Below, piece by piece: positions 1-7,994 of a stretch of DNA of 16,935 nucleotides. The DNA is from Sphingobacteriales bacterium (GTDB lineage: Bacteria > Bacteroidota > Bacteroidia > Chitinophagales > Chitinophagaceae). The stretch is from assembly GCA_024640385.1 (NCBI GenBank), contig JAHEFC010000026.1, positions 1-16,935 on the forward strand, in the 5' to 3' direction. A program made the translations under genes and the position numbers. The notes under the pieces are model-generated. The model searched no databases. It was not told where the DNA came from and saw only the letters and a list, made by a program, of their open reading frames with translations. Numbering within the stretch: the first letter of the stretch is position 1; every line of letters begins with the position of its first letter.

Positions 1-22
1 ATTTGCGGCTGATCTAAACACT

Positions 23-988
23 ATGCGAATTACCATTGCTACCCTTGTATTGTTTTTATTTTCTTCGTTCTACTCCTTCAGCCAAACCAAAACTTTTGAA
101 GGCATTATTAAATTGAAAGTTGATCTAAAGTCCAAATCTCCCGATATGGGGGAGGAGGCCATGAAGGTGATCTTCGCGGTCAGTCCTGACGTCACCGTTT
201 ACACAAAGAACAATAAACAGAAGTATACCAGCTCTGCGGGTGAGAGTTACTATTTGGGTGATCATAAGAAGCTGTATATGAAGTTCAGGAATGTTGATAC
301 ACTCTATGTTGTTGATTATTCCAAAGCTTCGCCCAAGCCAGCCAGTGCCGGAAAAACTTCCGAGAAGAAAAATATTGCGGGGTACGATTGTGATGTGTTT
401 TCAATGAAAGGGGCTGATGGTACCCGCAAGTACTATTATACGCCCCAGCTGCCGATCGACCCTGAGCTATATAAAGACATGGAGTTGGGCAATTATCATA
501 TATATGCAGCAGCAACTTCGTCCATGTGGCTGGCGCTCGAAGAGGAATCGGACATATATAAGACCTATCAGGAAGCCGTTTCTGTAACCCCTAAGCCCAT
601 TGATGATACTGTGTTCAACCTGCCGTCATTACCGCAGGCTCCATACGAAATTGAAAAGCTACTCATCACACCAACGTATGACCGTAACGGGGGATGGGCA
701 TCCTACCTGCAAAAGAATCTGGACGTTGACCTGGCGGCAAAATATGTCAAGATCCCCAGGGGTGAAACATCAGGCCTGCAATCCGTACTGGTGAAATTCC
801 TGGTGACCGACAAAGGCATCGTTGAAAACGCGCGCGTGGTGAATACCAGAGACGTACATCCTAAACTTGCGCAAGAAGCTTTAAGGGTTGTAAATGAATC
901 TGGCCGTTGGACGCCTGCCACCATCTACGGGATCAAGATCCCCTTTACCATGCAGCAGCCGGTTACGTTTGTGATCAGCAAGAACTGA
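23..988 (+). CDS. Secreted GLPGLI/DUF4412-like protein with C-terminal TonB-C-like domain
   Basis: The 321-residue product starts with a signal peptide (about residues 1-21, cleavage near SFSQ-TK). Residues about 25-200 resemble the GLPGLI/DUF4412 kind of Bacteroidota secreted protein: an early beta strand (FEGIIKLKVD), a stretch describing a coloured or bound state (KYTSSAGESYYLGD), then KNIAGYDCDVFSM and a YYYTPQLPID segment. Residues about 226-319 look like a TonB C-terminal fold: G-G-x-x-x-Y-L-x-x-N, then VLVKFLVTDKGIVENARVV, then PKLAQEALRVV and W-TPA-x-x-x-G. It lacks the N-terminal membrane anchor and proline-rich linker of a true TonB, so it is probably a periplasmic protein and not an energy transducer. 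Its function is unknown. Only 22 bp precede the ATG, so its promoter is outside or at the window edge. It converges on the response regulator gene with 12 bp between stops. Confidence 0.85.
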   Translation: MRITIATLVLFLFSSFYSFSQTKTFEGIIKLKVDLKSKSPDMGEEAMKVIFAVSPDVTVYTKNNKQKYTSSAGESYYLGDHKKLYMKFRNVDTLYVVDYSKASPKPASAGKTSEKKNIAGYDCDVFSMKGADGTRKYYYTPQLPIDPELYKDMELGNYHIYAAATSSMWLALEEESDIYKTYQEAVSVTPKPIDDTVFNLPSLPQAPYEIEKLLITPTYDRNGGWASYLQKNLDVDLAAKYVKIPRGETSGLQSVLVKFLVTDKGIVENARVVNTRDVHPKLAQEALRVVNESGRWTPATIYGIKIPFTMQQPVTFVISKN

Positions 989-1000
989 AGAACGGGAAAA

Positions 1001-1744
1001 TCATCGAAGCAACTTCTTCAACAACTCTTCTTTCTTGCTCCTGGACACATCGATCATTTTCCCGTCCGACATCATCACGTAACCCCCATCGCCGCGGACA
1101 TATCTTTCCACTTCGTTCAGGTTGACCAGAAAACTACGATGAACCCGGGCGAAGGAATATTCTTCCAGCAGTTCTTCCATTTCCTTCATGGATCTTGTGA
1201 CCAGCATCTTCTTGCCTCCTTTAAGGAAGATATAACAGTAGTTGTCGCTGGATTCGCAATAAAGAATGGTTTCGATGGGTACCATCTCAAGCCCTTCAAT
1301 TGATGGCATTGCGATCTTGAGAATAGGCCTGGCAGGTTGATTTACTTTCTGCAGCAACAGTTCCAGCTGCTGCGTGTTGACTGATGCGGAGGATGAACGA
1401 ACTTTTTCAACGGCAGCAATCAGTTCCCGACGATCGATGGGTTTAAGCAGATAATCAATGGCACTGACACGAAGGGCATTCAATGCATATTTATCGTAAC
1501 TGGTGGTGAAAATCAGTTTGAAGTTTACCGGGCCCAAAGCCTCCAGCATCTCGAAGCCCGACATCCGCGGCATTTCAACATCGAGGAAAACAAGATCAAC
1601 GTTTTGCGAGCGCAAGCCCTCCAATGCCGTAAGACCGTTGTTGTAAACACCAACAATGGAAACGTCAGGAAAGTTCTGCTCCAGCAACAGTTGCAGGCTC
1701 TGGCAGCAAAGGGGTTCATCGTCTACTATGATCGCTTTTATCAT
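1001..1744 (-). CDS. LytTR-family response regulator
   Basis: This 247-residue cytoplasmic regulator has an N-terminal receiver domain (residues about 2-118) with the acidic pair D8-D9, the phospho-acceptor D55 in LVFLDVEMP, T80/T81, and K101 in YLLKPID. The C-terminal LytTR DNA-binding domain (about 141-245) shows the typical ILYCESSDNYCYIFLKGGKK and FARVHRSFLVNLNEVER motifs. LytTR proteins bind direct-repeat DNA sites. The ATG overlaps the stop of the upstream histidine kinase by 4 bp (ATGA), which implies translational coupling and makes the kinase its cognate partner. The target genes are not evident in this window. The length is normal for the LytR/AlgR family and the assignment is firm at family level. 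Confidence 0.96.
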   Translation of the reverse strand: MIKAIIVDDEPLCCQSLQLLLEQNFPDVSIVGVYNNGLTALEGLRSQNVDLVFLDVEMPRMSGFEMLEALGPVNFKLIFTTSYDKYALNALRVSAIDYLLKPIDRRELIAAVEKVRSSSASVNTQQLELLLQKVNQPARPILKIAMPSIEGLEMVPIETILYCESSDNYCYIFLKGGKKMLVTRSMKEMEELLEEYSFARVHRSFLVNLNEVERYVRGDGGYVMMSDGKMIDVSRSKKEELLKKLLR

Positions 1745-3819
1745 GCCACTTCTTTGGGTTTGATCTTCAAACTGACTTTGGTTCCATCTATTACTCCTTC
1801 TTCATTCACCACATCTTCTATGCTGTAAAATTCTGATTCTTTTTCTGCGCCGTTGAATAATGAGAGTCTTGATTTAGTGATCTGAATGCCCAGGGACCTG
1901 TCTTTATGCCCTGCGTTGTTTTTCAGCTGCGCAGCTTTTTCCCGGCCCACGCCATTGTCTGCAATGGTACAGTTCAACAACTGCCCCTGCAGTTCAAAGT
2001 TCACGGTGAGCAATCCTTTTTCCGGTTTGTGCGAAAGTCCATGCCATATAGCATTTTCACAGAAGGGCTGTAGTATCATGGGCGGCATATAGATCTCGGC
2101 GGGATCGATATTGTTCATCATTTCGATCTTATAATCGAAAGAATGTTCCAGCCGGAGTTGTTCCATATCCAGGTAAAGCCGGAGCATCTTCAGTTCTTCG
2201 TCGAGGCTGATCACGGGCTTGTCAGAATTGGTCAATACCATACGGATCAGCCTGGAGAAACTGGTCAGGTAATCCGAAGCCTCCTGCGTTTTATTTTTCA
2301 GGATGAACCAGTTGATTGAGCTGAGTGAGTTGAAGATGAAATGTGGATTCATCTGGGCCTTGAGGGCTTTCATCTCCAGGTCCTGCGCCTGTTGCTGTAG
2401 TTCTGCCTGAGTGCGTAACAGTTCAAGCTGCTGATATTTTTTGCGAAGACTGATATTTCTCCAGATGAATGCCCCTGCGATCAGCAGAAAAATCAGGGCA
2501 AGAATAAGGATATCTCTCAGCTGGGCCTGCCGTCTGATCTCCGCTTCCTTGTTTTGATTGTCTTTTTTAAGCAAGGCAACATCAGCATCTTTTCTGGCCT
2601 TGTGTAACTGGAACAGGAACTGTACGTTCTGAATGGAGTCTTTCAGTTTAATGTATTTGTCCAGATACAAATAAGCACTGTCGCTATTGCCCATTTTATA
2701 GTGGGCCCTTGCGATAAGTTCATAAACGGGCATAATGTAGATTCTCTTTCCCCATTCAATCCCTTTGTCAAGTGCCAGGTATTCATACTTCAATGCCTCC
2801 TTATAATCCCCTTTACCATTATATGCAGCACCTAATTTGGTGGCCGTCAATATGAGACCATTTGGGGCTGATGTTTTGAAAGAATCGATGAGAGGACTAA
2901 GTGTTTTGATGGCCTCATCGTACTGATTTTCCAGTAATTGGATCTGTCCCAGCCCAAGTAGAGCATACTTTTTTGATTCTGCATAGTCTTTGCTTTCACG
3001 GAGATAGTTTAATGCTGTCTGATAGTCGCCGCCGGTTTTTGAAATTTCTGACAGGTTATACAGGGATTGTAGCACGAGATAGCTTTTGTAATCTACTGTC
3101 AGCGGAGAACTTGAAGGAACTGTCCATTTTTGCGCATAGTCAAGTCCTTTCAGTGAAGCATCCAGTGCTTCACTCAGGTAGCCGCCGTCTATATAGTCAA
3201 AGCTGATCCAGGTGAAAAATTCTGCACACTCGCCCATATTGCCCGCAAGTTCCATTTCCCTCAAGCCTTTCTGATATGTTGAAAAATAGAGATCTTTATT
3301 CTGCCGGTTCCTTTTTCGGATCATATCCGCATTCAGGAAATATAAGTGGGCCAGTTTGTGATGATCGTTCGTTTTCTCCAGGATTGCCTGTGAGCGGTCG
3401 AGCATCTGCTGCATACTATCCAACAATTCTTTTGATACCGCTACCGGATAACCGAAATCATCCCACCAGGAGAAAAATTTTCCCTGGGCCAGTTGCAGGA
3501 GGGCTGCCCCTTCGCCTGCTTTGTAATTCATCTTTATAGATTCTTCATAAGCTGGTGTTGCGTAGTAGGTAACAGAATCTTTTTTGATCCTGAAGAACAT
3601 TCCCCAGCTTTTCGCCCCAGTGCTTTTGTACACGTTCGTGTCCATTGTTCTTTGCCAGGCGTAACTTATTTCATTCAGCAGATCGATACGAGAGTTTCCT
3701 TTCTGTTTTGTAAGATCTTGTTCCAGGCTGTGGATATATGGAAGATCGTAGATCTGCGCTTGCTCCCGGGAACTTATAAACAAGAGCATTAAACTGAAAG
3801 TGAAATAGAACTTTTTCAT
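1741..3819 (-). CDS. TPR-containing LytS-type sensor histidine kinase
   Basis: The 692-residue membrane kinase has a signal peptide or N-terminal hydrophobic segment (about 1-20). A long helical periplasmic region follows with TPR-like repeats (about 140-400, for example GDYKEALKYEYLALDKG and NSDSAYLYLDKYIKL). A single transmembrane helix lies at about 435-453, then a coiled-coil linker (about 456-488) and a His_kinase (LytS/YehU, PF06580-type) module. In that module H493 in MNPHFIFNSL is the predicted phospho-acceptor. N589 in PFCENAIWHG and D621-N-G-V-G form the ATP-binding N and G boxes. This TPR-TM-LytS architecture is common in Bacteroidota. It is followed by its LytTR regulator with an ATGA overlap. 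The signal sensed is unknown; the TPRs suggest a protein or peptide partner in the periplasm. No convincing TAnnTTTG promoter was found in the 198 bp upstream. Confidence 0.95.
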   Translation of the reverse strand: MKKFYFTFSLMLLFISSREQAQIYDLPYIHSLEQDLTKQKGNSRIDLLNEISYAWQRTMDTNVYKSTGAKSWGMFFRIKKDSVTYYATPAYEESIKMNYKAGEGAALLQLAQGKFFSWWDDFGYPVAVSKELLDSMQQMLDRSQAILEKTNDHHKLAHLYFLNADMIRKRNRQNKDLYFSTYQKGLREMELAGNMGECAEFFTWISFDYIDGGYLSEALDASLKGLDYAQKWTVPSSSPLTVDYKSYLVLQSLYNLSEISKTGGDYQTALNYLRESKDYAESKKYALLGLGQIQLLENQYDEAIKTLSPLIDSFKTSAPNGLILTATKLGAAYNGKGDYKEALKYEYLALDKGIEWGKRIYIMPVYELIARAHYKMGNSDSAYLYLDKYIKLKDSIQNVQFLFQLHKARKDADVALLKKDNQNKEAEIRRQAQLRDILILALIFLLIAGAFIWRNISLRKKYQQLELLRTQAELQQQAQDLEMKALKAQMNPHFIFNSLSSINWFILKNKTQEASDYLTSFSRLIRMVLTNSDKPVISLDEELKMLRLYLDMEQLRLEHSFDYKIEMMNNIDPAEIYMPPMILQPFCENAIWHGLSHKPEKGLLTVNFELQGQLLNCTIADNGVGREKAAQLKNNAGHKDRSLGIQITKSRLSLFNGAEKESEFYSIEDVVNEEGVIDGTKVSLKIKPKEVA

Positions 3820-4017
3820 AACATTCCGGAACTGCCGTTTTATAAGTTACAATTTGTCTGGCAATCCGGGCTGTAAACTAATGTGGGCAGGCTACGGAGG
3901 AAAACCGAAAAGGGCAAATGGTAATTATTTTGGGTGATTAACAGATTTCGTGAGGGAATAGGCATGAGGAAGGCGTTTTTCCAACATCGGAAAGAGAATT
4001 GGGCGAGACTAATAACC

Positions 4018-4590
4018 TCACTCCGCCACATGCAACCTGAAACTGCCAGTCACTGGTACAAGCTTAGCCGTGTCTTTGATATCGATCAGGTTCATGGAGA
4101 AATTACCTTCTGCATATTTGCCGAACAGGGTACTCCGGCCAACTATAGTTACATTGAATACCAGTGAATCTGTGCTGATCTTATACGATTTATCAATGGT
4201 TCTGTCAATTATGTGAACACCACCGTCACCATTGGTTTGTAAGGTCTGGTATTTGCCAATGGGATCGGTTCCTTTTTTTGTCAGTACGAAATCGAACAAT
4301 AGATCTCCTTCCATTTCTTTGGGGATGCTGTACTTGTTGTTGACTGAAATTGTAGTGGATGGTTTTGTGGGATCCTGATCCTGGCGTATGCTCATGGCCG
4401 GGCCCCATTTGGTGTTGTTATTGACATCTTCAAAGCCAAAACAATAAAGCCTGGACCTGTCCACCGCCATGGAGAAATGGAAATTCTTGTCCACCAGATA
4501 GGGAGATTCATAAGTCAAAGGCTCTTTAGTGCAGCTGGTGAAGAACAGAGCCAGGAGCATAAAAAAGGGAAGGAGACTGAACTTTTTCAT
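4018..4590 (-). CDS. Putative lipoprotein of unknown function
   Basis: The 190-residue product begins with a lipoprotein signal peptide: a positively charged start, hydrophobic core and lipobox FTSC, with C20 as the lipidated residue followed by TKEPL. The mature part (about 170 residues) is predicted to be mostly beta strand. It has alternating short strands and conserved-looking phrases such as RLYCFGFEDV and a C-terminal strand VTGSFRLHVAE. The ending pattern (an EGNFSMNLIDI strand followed by a final GSFRLHV strand) resembles small beta-rich surface or periplasmic lipoproteins of Bacteroidota, but I cannot name a family. The gene stands alone on its strand, divergent from the lipoprotein gene at 4838 and 198 bp upstream of the kinase gene. 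A 6-bp inverted repeat lies in its leader. Confidence 0.8.
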   Translation of the reverse strand: MKKFSLLPFFMLLALFFTSCTKEPLTYESPYLVDKNFHFSMAVDRSRLYCFGFEDVNNNTKWGPAMSIRQDQDPTKPSTTISVNNKYSIPKEMEGDLLFDFVLTKKGTDPIGKYQTLQTNGDGGVHIIDRTIDKSYKISTDSLVFNVTIVGRSTLFGKYAEGNFSMNLIDIKDTAKLVPVTGSFRLHVAE

Positions 4591-4618
4591 AATAGTTGTT
4601 TTAATGAGACTAAACTAT

Positions 4619-4635
4619 ACCGGCAACATGCCGGT
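4619..4635. repeat. Short inverted repeat in divergent intergenic region
   Basis: The sequence ACCGGC-AACAT-GCCGGT is a perfect 6-bp inverted repeat with a 5-base spacer. It sits 29 bp upstream of the ATG of the minus-strand lipoprotein and about 200 bp upstream of the plus-strand lipoprotein. It has no T-tract on either side, so a terminator is unlikely. It could be an operator or an mRNA leader hairpin. The remaining bases of this 247-bp intergenic region (4591-4837) show no clear promoter. Confidence 0.35.
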
Positions 4636-4837
4636 CCATAATTGATTTCAGTGGCGGGGAGCCCCGGAATTGCAGAAATCCGGAAAACATGCGCTGGACA
4701 TCAGGCCTATTTGCAGAATGCGCAATCAACGATGAAGGTTTCTGGCATCTTCGGTGGAAATGAATTATTTCTTTATCTAAGTCAAAACATTGACGGGCAT
4801 CATTTTTTGAAGGACATTACAGACCTACCTTGGGTTT

Positions 4838-5482
4838 ATGCGAATCATATCATTATTCTTACTACTCCTGTTCACCGGCTGTGCTATAGGAAGAAAAATG
4901 AGTTTCGAGAATAAGAATGTTGCCCCCGACTACACCAAGGCAAAGTCTATGATCGTAGGCTTTCAGGATAGCCGGGCCTATGTACTGGAAGGGAAACAAA
5001 AGCCCAGTTTCTGCGGGCAGCTCAAAACCACTGTACAGATCCCCTATAATATGCAAACCAAAAGCGGCAAACCCCTTGCTGTGGAATTCACCAATGCTGT
5101 GGTGGCTTCTCTCTCCAAGCTTGACATCAAAGCAATGCCTATGTTGATAGAGCTGAATACACAGCAAGACAGTATGCTGGCCCGGTTCAACCGTACAGAA
5201 GCAGAAAGGCTGGTCTATTTTAATGTGAAACAATGGGAAGCGAATCTTACGCCCACGTTTACGGACATGCGCTATGATGTTACCTGGGAGTTGGTCATTT
5301 CAGTGTACGACAGATCCGGAAGCCTGCTGGCAACAAAATCTGTGGCAGACAGGGTAACAAAAAAGCCATTCCAGTTGGCGGGCTCAAAAGAATACCTTCA
5401 GATAATTGCTGACGAGGTATTTACAGCGCAGGTGAAAATACTGCTGAATGATCCGGCTGTAAAAGCCAGCCTGGTGAATTAA
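4838..5482 (+). CDS. Putative lipoprotein of unknown function
   Basis: The 214-residue product has a very short lipoprotein signal (14 residues) with lipobox LFTGC and C15 as the lipidated residue. The ATG at 4838 is preferred because it directly precedes this signal. The mature protein has a surface-strand pattern with phrases such as SMIVGFQDSRAYV, LVYFNVKQWEANL, DVTWELVISVYDRSGSLL and a C-terminal helix ending before KASLVN. The layout (an early conserved strand, a central VYFNVKQWE-like strand and a late VISVYD strand) faintly recalls small periplasmic lipoproteins that bind partner subunits. I do not recognise a named family. Its stop codon lies in a TTAA shared with the stop of the convergent cytochrome gene. 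Confidence 0.8.
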   Translation: MRIISLFLLLLFTGCAIGRKMSFENKNVAPDYTKAKSMIVGFQDSRAYVLEGKQKPSFCGQLKTTVQIPYNMQTKSGKPLAVEFTNAVVASLSKLDIKAMPMLIELNTQQDSMLARFNRTEAERLVYFNVKQWEANLTPTFTDMRYDVTWELVISVYDRSGSLLATKSVADRVTKKPFQLAGSKEYLQIIADEVFTAQVKILLNDPAVKASLVN

Positions 5483-6432
5483 GGTGCCACCTTTTTGATC
5501 ATCTCTTTATACTCAATTTCCACAGGCTTCACCGTTTGCAGATAACGGTAAACCGCTTTCAGGTCGATTTCGTCAAGCCTGGAAAATGGTCCCCAGGGCA
5601 TGGGGGACATCGCTATTTTCTTGCCCTCGCGAAATCGTTGGATAAATCGTTCTTCTGTCCAGCCAGTTATTCTGCCTGTTTTTGCAGGCGTAATGTTTGG
5701 AGAGGTGATCAGGTATCCGGGTACATCCATTTCAAACCCGCCGGCAAAAGGTTCGCCTACATAGGCACCTGTTTTTAAGTCCCTGTTGGTGTGGCAGCCT
5801 TTGCAATTGGCTACACTGAGCGCCAGGTATTTTCCATACTCTGCAGTAGAATCACGTTTGACGGCTTTGGGCACATCGCCAGCCGGGCCAATTGGATCAA
5901 CAACAAAAGAGAAAACAAACTTGCCCAATAAAGTATGCTCTGGTTTGGGTACCACATTCTTCACCGGTTTCGAAGCACGCAGATAAGAAATGATGGCGGT
6001 AAGATCTTCATCGCTGACATTTTGAAAGGGCATGAAATCAAGGATCAAACGCCCATCGAAACCAACACCATAACGAAGCGTGCGCGCGATCTCTTCATCT
6101 TTCAGTTTAGCGATACCCGTTTCATCGGGGGTCAGATTGACCGGGTAAAATTTGCCGGGAGGTATATCGAAGACCCGGCCACCCTGCAAGGGAACTTCTT
6201 CCCCACGGTCAACAATATCTTCTGTTCCAGGTGCTCCATGGCAATTCGGGCAATGGGCAGGGCCCATCACTAAATATTTACCGCGTGCGATCACTGCACT
6301 ATCGCTGGAAGCATGAATGTTGGGATAAGGTGCTTCAAGCTTTTTTTTGTACATCAGGTTAATCGAAACCAGGAATAAAACAACAATGGTAATGATGGAC
6401 AGCAGGGTCCATTTGAGGATTTTCTTGAACAT
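5479..6432 (-). CDS. Membrane-anchored diheme cytochrome c
   Basis: The 317-residue protein has an N-terminal transmembrane anchor (about residues 9-28) and two c-type heme motifs, CPNCH at 61-65 and CKGCH at 210-214. Each lies at the start of a cytochrome c domain. Probable distal methionine ligands are M134 in LDFMPF and M275 or M278 in AMSPMPW. Both domains carry the GKYL(V/A) lead-in before the heme site and a helix with xxYLxx near the end, which indicates duplicated cytochrome c domains. Such diheme proteins resemble the cytochrome subunits of periplasmic alcohol or aldose dehydrogenases and carry electrons in the periplasm. No dehydrogenase gene is adjacent here, so the electron donor is unknown. 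The gene is monocistronic between two plus-strand genes. Confidence 0.93.
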   Translation of the reverse strand: MFKKILKWTLLSIITIVVLFLVSINLMYKKKLEAPYPNIHASSDSAVIARGKYLVMGPAHCPNCHGAPGTEDIVDRGEEVPLQGGRVFDIPPGKFYPVNLTPDETGIAKLKDEEIARTLRYGVGFDGRLILDFMPFQNVSDEDLTAIISYLRASKPVKNVVPKPEHTLLGKFVFSFVVDPIGPAGDVPKAVKRDSTAEYGKYLALSVANCKGCHTNRDLKTGAYVGEPFAGGFEMDVPGYLITSPNITPAKTGRITGWTEERFIQRFREGKKIAMSPMPWGPFSRLDEIDLKAVYRYLQTVKPVEIEYKEMIKKVAP

Positions 6433-6558
6433 GTTGATGTGTTGAAGGATTAAGGCTGTATTAAGTTATTTATTTCTTCAGAAATTTGAAATTTTCCCGA
6501 CCAAATATTTACAATGGACTTTTGTAAATGATTATATTAAAACACCAAAACATAAGAA

Positions 6559-7986
6559 ATGAAATCTGCAGCTAATCTGTTCTTATTCGCAATCGGCATT
6601 TTGCTTTTCAATACCGTCAAAGCCCAAGACACGGCCTTCAGGGAACCCATTGCTGTAATAGATACCTGGATCGAGGCCCAGCTTGCATTTGAGAACATCC
6701 CCGGTATTTCGGTGGCCATCATCAAAGACCAGCAGCTGGTCTGGAGCAAGGGTTATGGTTATGCCGATGTAGAGAATAAGGTACCGATGAAGGCTGAAAC
6801 CATCTGCAGCATCTGCTCCATATCCAAGCTGTTCACTTCAGTGGCAATCATGCAGCTTTGGGAACAGGGCAAACTTCGGTTAGACGACTCAGTGAGTATG
6901 TACCTGCCGGATTTCAAGGTGAAGCAGGAATTCGAATCGGTGCCCATCACCATCAGGGGTTTACTGACGCATAGTGCGGGCCTGCCACGCGAATCGGACC
7001 AGGCTTACTGGACCTGGCCCTTCAATTTCCCTACTGAGAAAGAGATCAATGACAGGTTAGACGATCAGAGTACCTTATATCCATCTTCCCGTGAGTTTCA
7101 ATACAGCAACCTGGGCATGGCTTTGCTGGGGCAGATCGTCGCGAAAGTGTCGGGCATGCCTTATGAGCAGTATGTGCAGGAGAAGATCATCAGGCCTTTG
7201 GGATTATCCAATACCAGGCCTTATATGCCGAAGGAGTTATATGGCAGGGAACTGGCCAAGGGTTATAGTGGATTGTCGCGGGATGGGAAGAGAAGGCTGA
7301 TGCCGTTTTTCCAGGCCAATGGCATAGCGGCTGCTGCAGGGTTTACCTCCACAGTGGTGGACCTGGGCAAATTTGCCGAGTGGCAGAACAGGTTATACAA
7401 GTCTAAAACGCCGGAGGTGCTGAAGCAATCCACCCTGCGCGAAATGCAGCGGGTACAGTGGTATGATCCTGCGGGCAACAGCAATTGGGGTCTGGGTTTT
7501 GTAGTGCGTAACGATGGTGGAAAAACAATAGTGGGGCATGGAGGTTCCTGTCCCGGTTACCGGTCCATATTGCGTCTTGATCCTGCATCCGGAATCGGGG
7601 TAGTTGTATTCTGCAATGCGGCGGGGGCCAGCCCTGAAAAATTCGCCGATGGCATATTAAAGATCCTGGACAAATACAAATCGACGCCTGCATCCGCGAC
7701 CACAGCGAGCCTGGCAGACTATACCGGGATCTACGATGGCACCGACTGGGGTTCCGAAGCCGCAGTGGCCACCTGGAAGGGCCGTTTGCTGATGTACAGC
7801 CTGCCCTCCAACGATCCCCTGGCTGCTGCCACCTTACCGTTATTCAAGCCCACATCCACCGCCAACGAATTCCGTTTCGAGCGCAAGGATGACCTACCCG
7901 GTGTACCGCTCCGTTTCCAGCGCGATGCTGCGGGAAAGGTGGTGAGTTTTACTATACATGGGAATATGACGAAGAAGGTGAGGTAG
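6559..7986 (+). CDS. Secreted beta-lactamase-family serine hydrolase
   Basis: The 475-residue product has a signal peptide (about 1-22, ending VKA-Q). Its class C beta-lactamase/DD-peptidase fold (about 30-370) contains the SxxK nucleophile motif S87-I-S-K90, the second motif Y182-S-N184 in FQYSNLG, and the third motif H327-G-G in GHGGSCPGY. The LLTHSAGLPRE segment (about 135-144) is typical of the Beta-lactamase (PF00144) family of esterases and peptidases. A C-terminal region (about 375-475) looks like the small beta-barrel (DUF3471/lipocalin-like) extension often attached to these enzymes. Members include D-aminopeptidases, esterases and PBP4*-like proteins, so substrate cannot be assigned and antibiotic resistance should not be assumed. 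The gene ends 8 bp from the convergent helicase gene, at the edge of the AT-rich block. Confidence 0.95.
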   Translation: MKSAANLFLFAIGILLFNTVKAQDTAFREPIAVIDTWIEAQLAFENIPGISVAIIKDQQLVWSKGYGYADVENKVPMKAETICSICSISKLFTSVAIMQLWEQGKLRLDDSVSMYLPDFKVKQEFESVPITIRGLLTHSAGLPRESDQAYWTWPFNFPTEKEINDRLDDQSTLYPSSREFQYSNLGMALLGQIVAKVSGMPYEQYVQEKIIRPLGLSNTRPYMPKELYGRELAKGYSGLSRDGKRRLMPFFQANGIAAAAGFTSTVVDLGKFAEWQNRLYKSKTPEVLKQSTLREMQRVQWYDPAGNSNWGLGFVVRNDGGKTIVGHGGSCPGYRSILRLDPASGIGVVVFCNAAGASPEKFADGILKILDKYKSTPASATTASLADYTGIYDGTDWGSEAAVATWKGRLLMYSLPSNDPLAAATLPLFKPTSTANEFRFERKDDLPGVPLRFQRDAAGKVVSFTIHGNMTKKVR

Positions 7987-7994
7987 GGGGATAC

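Noticed and set aside
3840..4031. Open frame on the minus strand upstream of the kinase gene
   Set aside because: It overlaps the end of the lipoprotein gene, has no recognisable motif or signal, and its composition looks like non-coding spacer.
4826..4833. TACCTTGG as a -7 promoter for the lipoprotein at 4838
   Set aside because: It is a mismatch to TAnnTTTG and would place the start of transcription on the start codon.
4642..4914. 90-codon plus-strand open frame overlapping the start of the 4838 lipoprotein gene
   Set aside because: The overlapping frame at 4838 has a clear lipoprotein signal, while this one has no domain-like pattern; it is a chance frame.
6559..7986. Antibiotic-resistance beta-lactamase
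   Set aside because: The SxxK/YxN/HGG set identifies a broad serine hydrolase family; the long C-terminal extension and HGG third motif point to an esterase or peptidase-like enzyme, so resistance is not supported.
7977..7987. GGTGAGGTAGG at the hydrolase gene end and its 10/11 inverted match CCTACCCCACC at 11048-11058
   Set aside because: Both copies are simply the last codons and stop of the hydrolase gene and mtnP (Val/Gly-Arg/Gly-stop), so similarity is probably from coding chance rather than element ends.
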